Assembly: GCA_022495995.1 (NCBI GenBank)
Contig: JAFEMH010001467.1
Coordinates: forward strand, 372,001-436,000
Direction of reading: 5' to 3'
DNA length: 64,000 nucleotides
From: Adenophora triphylla var. japonica
Taxonomy: Eukaryota; Streptophyta; Magnoliopsida; Asterales; Campanulaceae
Shown here: one piece after another, positions 32,180 through 44,790 of the stretch
How positions within the stretch are numbered: position 1 is the stretch's first letter
Layout: each line of letters starts with the position of its first letter
The notes under the pieces: model-generated
Database searches by the model: none
The model's input: the letters and a program-made list of their open reading frames with translations, nothing else
What the model was told of the DNA's origin: nothing
Program-made: the position numbers and the translations under genes

Positions 32180-34990
32180 TGGAGATTGAGGCAGCTGAAA
32201 CTCTTTTTGACGAGCATTGCTTGGAGACTGAGGTAGCTAAGGCTCTTTCAGATGGTGCTGATAAGTCTGAAGAAGAGACTGATGAAGATGATGAAGGCAG
32301 AAAGTGCCACTTGCAAGGTTTGAACTCTTTGTCCGGATTGTGATTTGAGGAGCAATCCCCATGATCAGATTATGATCACCTGATTATTGTACCCTGTGGG
32401 GGAAAACACCACACTCTAGGCACTTTGCATTTTATTCAATTATTAGGATTTTAAATTTTGCTTATGCATTATTAATCTTATGTTGCACAAGTCCGTCTCA
32501 GCTGGGGATGGAAGGGAAGTGAGGTTTTTTTTTTTTTTTTTTTTTTTTTTCTTTTTTGCAAGGCTTGACAAGCGGATATGTATGGAGCAATTATGCTATG
32601 ATGGATTGTGTATGGGATGAATGTATATAATGGTATATGGTTTGGAGCCTCTCCCATGAGGTGGGGAAATGTATGAGTGATGGTGTATGGATGGTGCAGC
32701 CTGGGCAAGTCGGGAATGCTCCCGGGAGTACTGGTGGCAGCAGGTTGATTGTTGCTGATAATAACAAAGGTGTATCGCGCGCCCGAGACGGCAGCAGCGA
32801 GCATGTGCAGAGAATGATCCCGGCTTTGAAGGGATGACTAGGCGAAGCCCCAGATCTTGATGAGGTGACCATGGCGAAGCCCCAGTTGATGATGCAAAGC
32901 AAACCCGGAGGGAATCTGATAAAGAGAGCCTGAGAGAACAGCTTAACAAAAGCCCCGGCAGGGAGATTCAATGCATCCCTATTGCGGAGCAGTCATCTTG
33001 TGGCCGAGGAGGCGACCCATCGTTTCATACCGCAGTCAGTCAGTCGCTGGACAAGACTCGGAAGTGTATATGTGCAGGGGCACATTTTTCGAAGGTGGGA
33101 ATGGGTCCCGAATTCGTGTATGACACTCTCGCTTTTGGGTTTGACTCTTTTGGGAGAGTATAAGCATCACAAGGTGTGGAAAAGTGTATGGAAGCCCCTG
33201 CAGACAGAAAGACAGTGATTGGCTCTATTTTCCTATGATGTAGAAAGAGAAGACTTGTCGAGACACTTGAAAACTTGTCCTATTCGTGATGATCACAAGG
33301 CTGCTTAAAACCCTTTATCGATGTTCGGGTTATTCAAACACTAATCTCGATATGAACAAACATTTTGATTAATCATGAGGAGAAAACCAACTGATATCGA
33401 GAATCAAGCTCGAAAGGACGGAAAGTGTATAGGAACGGTCCTTAATGAGACCGGATTTTCTGAGATTTGTTTGTGATTTCGATCGGACAAATTATGGTTG
33501 CCTACGTTCCCTCCATTATGAAGAGCTCAGGTCGCCGTAGTTCGGGCTTATCCCGAATGAAAAGAGAACGAATGTTGAAGTTCAAGGATCTGAGGACCTT
33601 TGGGGATTTTGAAGATTTGGAGGGTTAAATAACATATCCCCTTAGAGTGTCCATGAAAGACACGGATGTGAAGCCCCAGTGGGACATCTACGGCAAGTGT
33701 TTGTGGAGTAGAAATGAATTATGCTCACATCAGATTTGAATTTGCACAATCTTTGATTGATGATTTTGAACCAAGATGGATTAGATTCCAATTTAAGCAA
33801 GCAATGAAGAGTTAATTTGATTTAGATCTTAAAGATATTATGATGAAATTCTATCCGATAGGAATTGCAGCTGGGTTTTCGGGCTTCGATCGGCCATCGG
33901 GTAATTTTGGGAGTTATGACCTCTTAAAGTGAGGGGTCGGCTGGGCCTTTTGCTGACTGAACCTCTAAAGATGAGAGGTTGGGTTGCAGGGATGTGTTTG
34001 GGAAATCTATGGCGGGAAAGATTGATTGCCTCTAAGAATGAGAGGTCGACTTTTGACTTTGGCCAAAGGTGAGGGTAATGGGAGTATCCTCTAAAATCGA
34101 GAGGATGGCTTGGGCTTGATTTAGGGTAATGGTGAGAGGAAGTCCAAGCTATTGACAACTTTTTGCAATCTTGCGAGAATTCAAGCTCCTTTTTGATCAT
34201 TGGAGAGCTTCTTGAGAAGTCGGGGACTTTTACAGAATTGTGAGGATCGACAGTCCCCCTTTTTTTTTTTTTTTTGAAGCTTCTTTTGCTTGAGCTCTTT
34301 TTTTTTGACTTGGAAAGCTTCCTGAGGAGTTGAGGATTATCTTTGTCCTTCCTTCATGGCTTGAGATATTTTACGCATCGCCGACTCTCGAAGTTAACTT
34401 CTTGGGCTTGCTTGGACTTTTCTCAGTAAGGAGCAAAGGTGATGGCTAAACAGGGTTTCAAAACATGCCGATCTTGAAATGAAAGGATATTGTTTGATGA
34501 GGGTAAGGTAATGACTTTCTTATGGGTGAAAGGTTTCAACTGCAATCCCTACTGGATGACCTAAACGAGATTAAGTCTTCATTGCTTGCTTAAGCTTTAT
34601 ATGAGAAAAGATCCATGCAAATTCATCGAGCAACGAGATGATGAGGATGAAAGGGATGTGAGCATATGAGATGCAAGATGGGGAGTTGGTAAGCCCCAAT
34701 TTGGGAAGGATATCAATTGATTTTCTCACTCCGATTAATTTAAATATTAATCATTTCAACGAATTAGTGGTTGAGCAGCACAAGTGATCATTTTGGATAA
34801 AACCATTTCAATTAAGTGTAACGTGGGTGCGCAAGTGATGTCTCGAGTCTAGCAAGAAGAGAAAAAAGACTTATATTAAAAGCTAGGCATTTAACTACTG
34901 TGTCCAAAATGGACTACAACGACAAATGTCCAGGAAGGACTTAGGTGACCGAGAAGTACTAGAACCTACGAAGGTTGACTAAAAGACTAA
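32180..34990. other. Tat-2 non-coding spacer between gag and tandem arrays
   Basis: No gag-pol domain is recognisable. The stretch has a pure T run of about 29 nt near 32525, a second T run near 34260, repeated words 'gaggtcgactt' / 'ctctaaaxxgagagg' at 33925-34110, and a diverged copy of the hairpin module at 33497-33547. This is where pol would lie in an autonomous relative. Confidence 0.65.
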
Positions 34991-34999
34991 TTTAGAGAT

Positions 35000-37370
35000 A
35001 GGTAGCCCCTAATCTAGCTGCTCTTTGCTGTTGGATCATGCATCTATTCTTCGACGCCGGAGATGGGAGCTATTGCGAGATCTTTCCATCAGATTTCCTT
35101 GGCAATCTCTTGCTTAATCCAACCACTTTCATCGCCTGCGATGGCTGATTCACCGACCTCACAAGGGGGCGAGTCAAATTCCATTATGCCCACAAGGCTT
35201 GAACCACCAAACTCGATCATGTTGACACTCATGTTGTTAGGGAGCGGGTTATTGCTAGTATTAGGCCCTTCAGGCATCTCTAACCTCCCTTGCTCAATCA
35301 AACCTTGGATGGCCTTTTTTCAGGGGACGCATCATCATCCGTCAGTGCCCATGGTGCGATGAAAGGCACAATGCTTGGAGGTATCCAAAGGAGCGTTGGG
35401 GTTTCTTGGGCGATAATTATCCAAAGGCCGGAGCAAACCTTCTTTTACCAATCCTCTAAAGATATCACTTAAAGGCATCCCAAGGTTTCTCAAGCCTTGG
35501 AGCCGAGATCCGGATGCATCAGTCTCTTGGGAACAAAGGAAGTGGCATTGTTACAATCTGTCCCGCGTAGCCGATTGCCTCTTTGCCTTTAGCGGGAGCG
35601 AGAGCGGTGTTGGAGGGAGGAGCCCGATATCCGTAGGCGGAGTGCGGCAATGGCACGCCGATTGTAAGCCTTTTCAAACTTAGCCCGGAATTAACCATTG
35701 CACGCAAGTCGGTGTAGGGAAGTGGGGCGAGGAAGCTCTCGAGATGCGGCTTCAAGCATGGCGAAAGATGTCTAAGCTGCTCCTCGTCGAGGGAGGAATG
35801 GCCATTTCAGCGAGCTTTAAGTTCCACCTCTTATAGAAATCCCCAATATTCTCATTAGGGCGCCGCATCGTTGTTTGCAGGTCAACTCGTTTGTCTCCCA
35901 TTCCAAGTTGGCTTTATACTTATCTCGTGAAAGTACTTGGTAATCCGTTCCCAAGTATCCCTAGCTTCAGCCTGCAATCGGAAAAACCATTTCAAAGCCC
36001 CCGACTTTAAGAGAGACTAAAGTAATCGGCCAACCGCCGGGTTTGTGCATCCCTTAGCCTTCATTGTCAAAGTATAGGTGTCCAAGTGAGTTTTAGGGCA
36101 TGCACTCCCGTCAAACAATTCCAGAGCGGGCATCACAAACTTGTGAGGCAAAGGGGACAATCGAGTCGGGATACGTAGGCCGAAGAGCAAGTGTTCTTTT
36201 TGGAGGTCAATTCAGCAATCCGTGCTTTCATTTCCTTGTGTTGCTCCATAAACCAAGCCAATTGGGGATCCAGAGGTGGAGCGGGAATTCCTGAGCCGAT
36301 ATTTGAGCTAGGAAGAGGACTAGGCGGTGGTGCATTGGTGGAAGGAATACCATATTTCGGAGCATAGGTGAAAACCTGTCCTTGGCCCAAATTACCCCGG
36401 GGAGTGTAGGTAGGAGCTGGGGCAAAAGGATAGAACCCAGCGACTTCTTTGTTGGCTTCCAATCGGCGAGAAGATGGAGGCAGGTCTCGAGGTAGCCGAT
36501 GGCTTGGATTTCCGGAGTGAGGCCCATAAGTAGGCTTAAGTGCGGGGCTTGTCCCCTGGTTATTGAATTGCATGGCCGGTTGTGGCGAGGATGCATAACC
36601 GAGGGGATACTCGTGGTCTGGTGATTCGATGAAACCGGGATGGAGGTTTGGTAACCCATCAAACCCCGAGTGATAAATGGATTTGTGAAAGTTGTGTGAG
36701 GAGCAACCGAACCAAGCACCATTCTCGAGGAGGGGCTCCCGATCGCGGCCCGAGAACCGGCTGTGGCGGCATTCCAAACCGTGGTTGTGAAGGTCCGGAT
36801 TGATCGGTTCCGAACCGCGATGGGATTCCAATCTGCGTGGCATTTTGAGGTATCCCCAACCGCGTGAGAGGACATTTCGTGCATCGACTTTGCCCCCACC
36901 GAGGAGCCGTGAACCCGATTCGTCCCATCAGTGCGGGGATCCAGTGGTCCGACCCGCAGATCGAGGAGCATGGGTTACGGTAGCACCGAAGGAGGTTGGT
37001 AGTGGCATGCTTTGGAGCGGTCGGGCGACGAAGATTAGGATTGGATTCTTCCTCTTCTTCCACGGTGAAGGTGCCATCGGGGTTAAGGCTAGCGGCCAGA
37101 CCATGGCTCTTAATAGCCTCCATAAGGCTATTCACCGTGCTTCTGTCGCACTCTCATCTGTTCGCTAACCGATTCCATGCGGTTTTGTCTCGAGGAGTCC
37201 CGGGAGGCGGAGTGACGTTGTCCCCTCGTTACACCGATGCAGACATTCTGAAACCCGGAGTTGAAACAAACGGTGAAGCTGACGATGCGCTTGACTCTTC
37301 CCAACTGATCAAACGGTGACCCGGTGCCCGAAACCAAGCTTTGTGCGGAGCTGCGGGGGAAAGACACGAG
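35000..37370 (-). pseudogene. Tat-2 gag-like gene
   Basis: The minus-strand order is as follows. The N-terminus is about 37370-37130. A region with HGLAASLNPDGTFTVEEEEE lies at about 37100-37050. A Pro/Gly/Asn-rich middle (36840-36260, for example PPPSPLPSSNIGSGIPAPP) is followed by a short coiled coil (MEQHKEMKARIAELTSKK, about 36220). Then comes the Gag core with LFDGSACPKTHLDTYTLTM and ALKWFFRLQAEARDTWERIT (36130-35900), matching the retrotransposon Gag pattern. After 35755 comes a Pro-rich C-terminal part to about 35000. The frame is broken repeatedly. No CCHC knuckle was found. Confidence 0.65.
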
Positions 37371-38634
37371 GGTTCAGATGGTGGGATTTGAAGGAAGGTA
37401 GGTGTTTGGGCTTAAGGCTCACGCAACATGCAGTTATTTGTTCATGTTTACTTAAAACACGCTTTATTAACCTAATCGGTTGGAAAAGATTGCTCTTCTT
37501 TTTCGCAAACTACTCGATTCTGGATCGGTGGGCCCCGTCACTACGTCTATAAGCCCCTCGTATTCCACCCGTATTTCGACCTCCCAGGGGTGGACGGCCG
37601 GGCGAGGGTCCTATAGGGCAAGCGGATCCCACCGACCGAAAGAAAAACGATCCTAGAAGTCTGGCGGGTAATCGAGTCTTAACGAGCATTCGATGTAAAT
37701 TACGGACAAAGCTGACGTCAAAGTCAAGATCACGTCCGAGGGCTCGACAAAAAGTCGGCATGATTTGGACTGGTAAATGTCCACAGTTGACTTTGACTTG
37801 TCGTCAGTTAGGCCGTAATTAGGCATGGAATAACCGTTAATCCTTGATGACTCAGTGTCATGCTGGGAGTCAGTGTATAATTTGTGCCAGTCAGAGCCAA
37901 AGTCAAGGCGCCGGTCAATATCTTGGTCAAAGTCTGCGGCGGAAAACCGGCATGACTTCGACTGATTAGGGACCCGAAAGATATTGAGTCGGTATGCCGA
38001 CAAAGGCTTGAAAGGAAAGGTCTATACACAGACAGGGCATGACACAGACCAGACTAAAAATCAACCGGGTCTCGGACAAAGTGTGTCACGGACAAGTGCA
38101 TGGTCGACACGAGGCTCCATGGGATGTTTGGGTAGTCCTGTGCTCGCACCGAGAGGCGTAATAAGACCAAACGGGCCGCGACAAGGATTTTCCCGGGTTA
38201 GGGACGTAGTGTGCAGTGTAAGGCCACGTGCGCGTAGTGTGCAAGCAGTCTATCTTCTTTTTCTGAGTAAAATAGAGATTTTTTATGTGTCTTAAAAGGC
38301 ATGATGCATGATTCTTTTTTTGAAAATTTTCTTTTTTTGAAAATCCTTTTTTTTTTGAAAAAAATTTTTTTGAAATTTTTTTTTTGAAATTTTTTTTTTT
38401 TGAAATTTGTTTTTTTGAAAATTAATGAACACATAAGCACATAATCACAAAAATTCCAACAGTTAGGGACATGATTTCCGACAGTCAAAATTTTGACTTT
38501 TTCCGAGGCGGCCAAAACAAACACGAAAATGTGCAAAAATCAACACACACAAAACAAAGGATTTCAAATGTCGGGACGGAAGCTTGACCCTCAAAAGTTT
38601 TTCTTTTTTTTTTTTGAAAAGATAAAACTTGTTT
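37371..38634 (-). other. Tat-2 5' leader
   Basis: This is non-coding sequence between the PBS and gag. It contains low-complexity T/A runs at 38310-38425 and 38600-38620, and repeated 'gactttgac' words (37700-37950). The Lys-rich frames on the minus strand around 38200-38536 come from the homopolymers. Confidence 0.65.
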
Positions 38635-38635
38635 T

Positions 38636-38653
38636 TCCCCAGCGGAGTCGCCA
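38636..38653 (-). other. Tat-2 primer binding site, tRNA-Arg type
   Basis: Minus-strand TGGCGACTCCGCTGGGGA lies one nt from the LTR. This 18-nt match is the Arg-type PBS familiar from Tat/Ogre elements, and it fixes the element's orientation. Confidence 0.92.
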
Positions 38654-38654
38654 C

Positions 38655-40515
38655 TGTGATGTACCCGATTTTTTTTGTGATCAAACGGAGTCGCCACGCC
38701 ATTTTTGTTTTAAGGGCCAAAACTTTGAAAAATGCCCGGGATCAAGAGATTTGGGTTCGGAGGTCACGTTACACGCCGGGAAGGACGTTAGTGTGCACCC
38801 GGAATGCCTCGTAAAACGAGTCTTCCAAACATTCAAAATCATTTATTTGTGTGTGTGTGTGTGTGTTACTTTGGCCAAAACAAGTTGAAACTGAAGAAAG
38901 TAAAAATTGGGAATTCTTTATTAGACTTTGGACAGATCCCATGATTTTTGGTGTGATTTTTGGGTTGAATTTTGGTACTCAAAAGATTTTTGGAAGTTGG
39001 AAACCATTTCTGCCAGAATGAAAAAGGCAGTGGACACTTAATTTTGAAATGGACTTTAGGGCTTGAAAACTCCAGAATCTGGGAGAAGTCCGGGAATGAA
39101 AGTTTCTTAAAACACCTTAAATAGGGTTTCTACGAAATAATTTTCCATTTTGGAGAAGATTTGAGGGGTCAAAACCTTCTGGAAATCTCAGATATGAAAT
39201 CTGGATTTCCAGAAACTGATGAACTAGCCTCTAAAAGAAAATTTGAAAAAGGGGGTTTTACTCACGAAAAAAATAAAGTAAAAATATTTATGGAAAGATC
39301 TGGATGTTGGCTACAAAAAGTATTTTGTAGTCAACACCAAATTCCAAGTTTCTGTATGTCCAAAAAATAGGAAAATGGACTGAGATCTCAGAACAATGCT
39401 ACTGGACAGCAAGATGTTCTTGAGGGAAAATGTGATTTTTGGGGAATTTGCATCTATGTTCACCCCATTTCATCCCTAGACTTGATACCACTACTTTTTT
39501 TTAAGTGGTTATCATATTCAAGTCATCCTTGGGGAATTTATGGGGTTTAAACATGTCCTTTGCAAAGGGAAAGGGGATATTTTGTAGAAATGAAATTAAA
39601 GAGACAAATCAACTAGAGATTTAAAATGTGGACCATTTGAGATGGTCATTCATGAAGATGAACTTCAAGATGACCATCTTGGGTCAAAACTTAAGTTAAA
39701 CTAGACATCAAGTAGATCCAAGTAAGAAGAACAAGATGAACAAGAAGTTAAAAGAGGATTTTAGGGTTTTGAGAAGGAGGGCTTTACCAATGGTGACACC
39801 CTATCTTCCTAGGCTTGGAATTTGACTTGAGGAGTATCAAGATTTGGTGTTTGACTTGAGGAGTATCAAGATTTGGTGTTTTGGATTTGTGTTTGGGTGG
39901 ATTCAAGGCTTGAATGTGTTTAGGGTTTGATGATAGAGTTGATTAAAGAGAAAACAAGTAGATAACACTTAAGTCCTCTATGTTTTCTCCCTAATCTTCC
40001 TCTTGAGTAGTGTTTTAAGCTTGAGCTTGGTGTGTTTAAGAGTGATTTGAGAATGGTTGAAGTGAAATTGGGAAAGGTTCAAGAGAAAATGGTGGCAATC
40101 TAAGGATTCCCACTGTTTTCTCTCTATTTTTCGCCAAAATACAGCTTCTGTGTGCAAAATGTCTTGTGTAAACTGAGAGAGGAGGGTTCAATTTATAGCC
40201 CCCTGTGAGAGGCAATCCTATCCGCGCGGAGGGTATCGTCAGCGTGCACTGTTCATCTGCTGCAGTGCTGGCTTTTGGACAGGAGGAATATTATTCAAAA
40301 AATTACAGCAGTTTGTTTTTCAACTTGCCTAATTCGGATTTTTCCAATTTCTTTTGCTTTTTGAGATTCTTTTCTTGGTTTAACTTTAAATGGCAATGCC
40401 CACTTTACCCTTGCTTTGTTAGAAAGGTTAGGGTTTGTTAGAAATGTTGGAAATGTTAAAACTTTCGTTAATTTTCTAACGAAAATTCTAATAAGCTCAA
40501 ATTGGAGCACTTACA
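38655..40515 (-). repeat. Tat-2 5' LTR
   Basis: This 1861-bp partner of 25942-27810 is nearly identical. The main difference is a shorter (TG)n run at about 38849-38866. It ends directly at the TSD GGGCT (40516-40520). Confidence 0.95.
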
Positions 40516-40520
40516 GGGCT

Positions 40521-42775
40521 TCACTCGTCTTCAGAGCAGCTTTGGCATCAATCACTCGTTTCTCTTGGGCCTTGGCCAAGACATCCTCATAGGCCGCAAT
40601 GCTGGCTTGCTGCAAGGAAAACTTGTGTTAGAACCATGAGCAATCATAAGTAAAAACAACAAAGTTAAATGTACGAAATAACTACCTCAGCCAACATGAG
40701 TCCCTTACGGCAGAGCAAATGGTCCCTGCTCGCCTTCCCCTTTACCAGGGTGTCATATACATCCTCGTCCAAGGCCCTTTGGATGGGAGCTCGGCCCAAC
40801 TTCATCATGTAACTCTTCCTGTCTAGCACAGGAAGGCCCCTTAGAGGGGGGACGTTTGCCACCATGAGCTGAGCAAGCTTCTCAGCATCAGCTTGAGTTT
40901 TGGCGGTTTGGATGGTCAAAGGAGGAGGAACCTCAGGATTGGAAGTCCCACCAACAGTTGCCCTCTTGGGCCGCCGGCTCCTCAATACTAGCAAACTTGG
41001 GCTCTCTTGGAGCCAGAGTGCCTAGGGACGAGGTTGGTCACCTCGGTCTCCACTTCCTCGGCATCAACATGGAGGCTATTCCCCTCTACAGTTGATGGGT
41101 TGGTTTGTTCCTCAGTTGCCACTTCCTCGGCATTTACCTCCCCATGCAGTTTGAGGGTAAGGGGTTGATCACCCTGCACATTCAGCACCAAGTTACGGGC
41201 ATTGGCTTCCTCCCGTCTCTCCACCAAGCCAGATTTCTTGCTTAGCTTCCTCTTTTGCTTCACCAGTTCCATGGGGCTCAACCTCCTCGTAGACATTTCG
41301 GCCTCTTCCTCGGGGGTTAGATCTGCAAAGAAAAAGACGAGAGGGTCAAATACGAGCAGAAGAAGAAAGAAACATCCAAAAAATAACCAAGTACCAAGAG
41401 TTAAATATTTACATCCAACTATGTTTATCTCTTCCAGACATTGGTCCGGGGGATGGGACTTGCACCTAGTACAATCCTCATGAAATACTAGGCCGGGGTG
41501 AATTGTCCAGTCGTTAAAATGCCTCCCCCTCTTTACGGTGACGAGGGGAGATACCCCGTCCTTCTTCCCCGGCATCAGACCCGCCTGAATATAGTAATGA
41601 TCTGAAGATTCTATCACCGACCAATCAAGGACTCCCACCTCGGCAAATGTCTCCAAACGCTGGATTAAAGCCTGAGTCCACTCATATTGTTGGACAGGAA
41701 ATGACGAAGTTGGATCCTTGCAAGGAGATTGGAACTCCCAACCTTGGCGACTCTCAACCCTGATGCCGTGGTTATCCCAGCCTGCAACTTTGCTAGACAT
41801 GGGGAGAAGCAGCTTTGGTTTTGTGGATGCACTCCTAATGACGAGGAGCCAACTTTCCTTGACAAATTGGACATTATAGAAATGCCGAAAGGCTCCCATG
41901 GTCGGCTCATATCCTAAGCTACGGCAGAGGACAATGAAGCTAACCAGAACCCGGGCACCATTAGCTCCTAGCATGGCCGGCACTGCCCTTACATCGTCCA
42001 AAAATTCACAGATGAAGGGGTCCAAGGGAAGACGAAGCCCCTGTTGAAACTGTTTGAAGTAGAAATGGACATAATCTTGATTGTAATAAAAGCTCTCCTC
42101 CTCCTTCTTCGTCTTAAGCTCAAGCTTGCCCATATAAGTTAACCTGTACTCAGCTTTATCTACCCCGTATTTGGAGTATAGCTTTTCCAGCATGGGATCC
42201 CCGGCCCTGGGGGCCCTCTCTTGTCGCTTTCCCGTACCTAGGCCTCCTCTTCCTCGGCCTCCCCTTCTTCGAACCAGGCGGGCATCAGCCTGGGCACCTT
42301 CCACAAAGGCATCAACTATGCTGGTGGACGAGGAGGGCTCTCCTTCTCTTCCCGTCATATCTGCATAAGGGCGAGGGGACAAAGTTAGTTACCTCGTCGA
42401 TGGCTGATCTTAGGACGGGGAAGGGAGATTCCCCTCCTCGTCATTTCATAAGGCCGAGGAGGGAGCCTTACCACTCAGACGCTCACGCATTTCACGATCT
42501 GAGGCCAGATAAAACAGTTCGATGTGCTCCACTATCTCGGCTCTATTCTCAAGCAACACAATATTACGAGTTGACGAATCAATTCGATCTATTCTTGTGC
42601 TATCGGGGTATTGGATGAACATCCGGGTACGGCCATAACCCCTCAACATCTTTCCTATGTCATCCAAGGTGAGCATCAACCATGGACCTCTCTCCCTCCG
42701 ATAAACCCTCAGGTTGCCGGTGTGATATTTGTAACGGAATCGGGGGGAATGGTCTCAAGAACGAGCCATTGCTAA
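40521..42775 (-). pseudogene. Tat-1 antisense gene (Transposase_28-like), spliced, 5' part
   Basis: The long minus-strand gene contains LRLPLDPFICEFLDDVRAVP and VLVSFIVLCRSLGYEPTMGA. This is the pattern of the 'putative gypsy type transposon' domain (PF04195) found in antisense genes of Tat elements. Three introns are visible with GT...AG ends: 42471-42361 (111 nt), 41412-41323 (90 nt, in frame without stop) and 40685-40610 (76 nt). After the second intron come Lys/Glu-rich and acidic parts. One frameshift near 41000 and an early stop near 42760 break the reading. The last exon runs into the nested element and resumes at 25936. The function is unknown. Confidence 0.8.
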
Positions 42776-43437
42776 GGGGAATCAAAGATTAAAGGGGGAG
42801 TTCATTCAATATTCAAAGAAGTACAACAAAATGCAAAGAAAATCAAAGACTTGAAGTTTTGGGAGTTAAAGACAGAAATTTATGAAGAAAAGCTTCAATC
42901 TTCAACAATGGCAGTTCATTTTTCTTGACTCCTCCACAATTTCTCCTAAAAACCCTAGAATGATCAAAATCAGAAGCGAGATGCATAAAAGGGAAGGAAT
43001 TTCATACCTGAGTTTACAAGAACGGTTGGAGTCACAACGAAATCAACGCCGTCGGAGAAATGGACCTTCACCGGAAACTGGGTTCGAACAAGACCAAGAT
43101 CGCCGGAATGTTTGTCGCTTGAACCTTGTTGTTCGCTCTCAAATGCTTGGGGGTTGTAAAGATTGAAATGAGAAGGGTTTTAGCTTTTTATAACCCCTTA
43201 ATCGGGTCAAACCCATGGGTAAAGCAAAAATCCGGGTCTGGCGCCCCCTAAATTAAATGCTGGTAACGATTTCCAAAGCATGACAAGACATGGGGGGCCC
43301 CGGGTAATCATGAGAATATTAACCGTCAGATAATGAAGAGACTCCGAGGAGACGTGTTAAAACCTGTTTGTATCCCATAAGCCAAGGACGAGATGTCTTT
43401 CTACTCGTCCTAAGCCGAGCTAGAAAGTCGGGGCCAT
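42776..43437. other. Tat-1 region between antisense gene and 3' LTR
   Basis: This probably holds the promoter and leader of the antisense gene. A purine-rich stretch (gctagaaagtcggggcca, about 43419-43437) adjoins the LTR and is the likely PPT. No other gene was seen. Confidence 0.55.
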
Positions 43438-44205
43438 TGAACGGTATAAACCGAGATACGAACATGGGCTTGTTCGAGCTGGGCCCAAATGGATTGGGCC
43501 ATAAACATAATCCAACACACAAGTATCAGGGCCGAGGAACACTTTCCTCGTATGACGAGGATCATCCACCTCGACCTTATATCATCATGTTTGTGCTATC
43601 ATACTCTGAGATATCATCAGGTGACGAGGAGAGAAAAGTTCTTACCTCGGCATATCATAAAATGCCGAGGAGATAGATTTGTTTACCCCTGCATGTTACC
43701 TTGTCGGCCAAGCACCAAATAACGAGGAAGCAGAATCATTCACTTCGGCCTACTTGCCAAGGCCGAGATAAAACATTTCTGTTCCTCGGCGTTCCGGCTA
43801 GCAGATTACACAGTCCTTATCAAACAAGGATTCTACAGTCATGATCCAATCAGGATTACAATTATCAACACCAATCCTAGTCAAACAATGACTCTTTAGC
43901 AGATATAATTCTCTTAGGATTATATCTTATCTCTTTACAAGTTCACTTCAACATGGATTCTATCAATCCATCCCCATAAATACAAGGCCCATGGCTCATT
44001 ATTTGGTACGTTATTTTTTTACATTGCAGAAACTCTGTCAATTTGATTTCTCACATACAAACCGTGAACTTACTCTCACGCCGGAGGGCCTTTAGCCGGA
44101 TCCGCCCCGGCTTAGTTTACGTGTTTTATCTTATTTTCAGGCCTTGCAATCATCGGAGCATTCATCGCTTGGATTTGGGCTGATTTGACGATTTTGGCAT
44201 CATCA
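43438..44205 (+). repeat. Tat-1 3' LTR
   Basis: This 768-bp LTR starts TGAACGGTATAAACC and ends GGCATCATCA. It is followed by the TSD ATACC, which also precedes the 5' LTR at 17086-17090. It contains several CCGAGGA/TCCTCGG words. Confidence 0.92.
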
Positions 44206-44210
44206 ATACC

Positions 44211-44776
44211 AATTAACCACGAAGAGCGCATATTGTCGTGCAAATGTGTATTTCTGACCTTTTGTGGTTAAATATTTGTGAGAATCGTGTTTCAGAAATA
44301 TGACCAGAGTTTTAAAAAGAACAAAAATGATCGAATAGCACTCTTCTAAGCTTCCATGATTGAAATGCTTCAAAGATTATAATGAATCCACTCTTCATGT
44401 CGCAAGACACAAAATGAGGAAAAACAAAGAGGAACAGTCTAACAATAAGGATTCTGCAACTTTATGGGAAGTTTCATGTTTCCCATTAAATTTCTGTTGG
44501 CTTTGCTGATAGACAAATATGCACAACCAACTGAAAAAAAGACATGAAAATGCAAGAGATCCCATAATTTTATACGGAGTACCAACTTTTCATCCTAGTC
44601 AGCATAGCAAATTCGGAAAAAAATTGTACCCGGCATTTTGATTTCTATAGTGACACTCCATTTCGGGTTAACAAAAAAAATGTAGAGAGATAATTTCGGG
44701 ACGGAGGGAGTATATTTTAACAAAAAGGCAATGTATGGAGTATCAATTTTGGTTTCTTCATTGTGAGCACAGATTT
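44211..44776. other. Host spacer with MITE-like end
   Basis: There is no gene. The word gggacggagggagta at about 44699-44713 resembles the terminal word of Stowaway MITEs (CTCCCTCCGTCCC on the other strand). A possible partner tacggagtacc lies at about 44572-44582. The inside is not clearly palindromic, so only the ends are suggestive. Confidence 0.4.
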
Positions 44777-44784
44777 AAAAAAAA
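44777..44784 (-). terminator. Pol III terminator of tRNA-Met
   Basis: A run of eight T on the minus strand lies 6 nt after the tRNA 3' end, as expected for RNA polymerase III termination. Confidence 0.8.
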
Positions 44785-44790
44785 TGAAGT

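Larger units (their letters stand above)
25942..40515 (-). mobile_element. Gag-only Tat-like LTR retrotransposon (Tat-2), nested in Tat-1
   Basis: The LTRs are at 25942-27810 and 38655-40515 (about 1.86 kb, roughly a dozen differences by eye, so a recent insertion). The exact TSD GGGCT lies at 25937-25941 and 40516-40520. An Arg-type PBS lies next to the right LTR, so the element runs on the minus strand. Only a gag-like frame is recognisable (about 35000-37370). I find no protease, RT, RNase H or integrase motif. About 4.5 kb of the 3' part (27811-32180) is tandem repeats and repeated modules, as known for Tat/Ogre-type 3' untranslated regions. It is non-autonomous. Confidence 0.9.
17091..44205 (+). 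mobile_element. Tat-like Ty3/gypsy element with antisense gene (Tat-1), containing a nested element
   Basis: The left LTR is at 17091-17834 and the right LTR at 43438-44205. The TSD ATACC flanks it at 17086-17090 and 44206-44210. Gag, protease, RT, RNase H and integrase run on the plus strand (18064-24284). They are followed by an 80-bp tandem repeat and then a spliced gene on the opposite strand. An antisense gene 3' of pol is typical of the Tat lineage (Grande/Retand-type). Without the nested element the insertion is about 12.5 kb. Its right-hand part was pushed 14.6 kb away by the nested element 25942-40515. Confidence 0.9.

Noticed and set aside
30918..32217. Long minus-strand open frames of 332 and 301 codons
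   Set aside because: They are translations of tandem arrays F and G and contain only the repeat period; the frames exist because units lack stops, and no domain is visible.
32521..32550. Long T run as a retroposon poly(A) tail
   Set aside because: No LINE or SINE body lies next to it and no target duplication is visible; it sits inside the non-coding part of Tat-2.
35063..35362. Plus-strand 99-codon frame inside Tat-2
   Set aside because: It is the shadow of the minus-strand gag-like coding sequence and has no motif of its own.
38198..38536. Lys/Phe-rich minus-strand frame
   Set aside because: It is coded by T homopolymers in the Tat-2 leader.
44572..44713. Complete Stowaway MITE
   Set aside because: Only the right end word is convincing; the proposed left end is short and the inside does not form the expected inverted structure.
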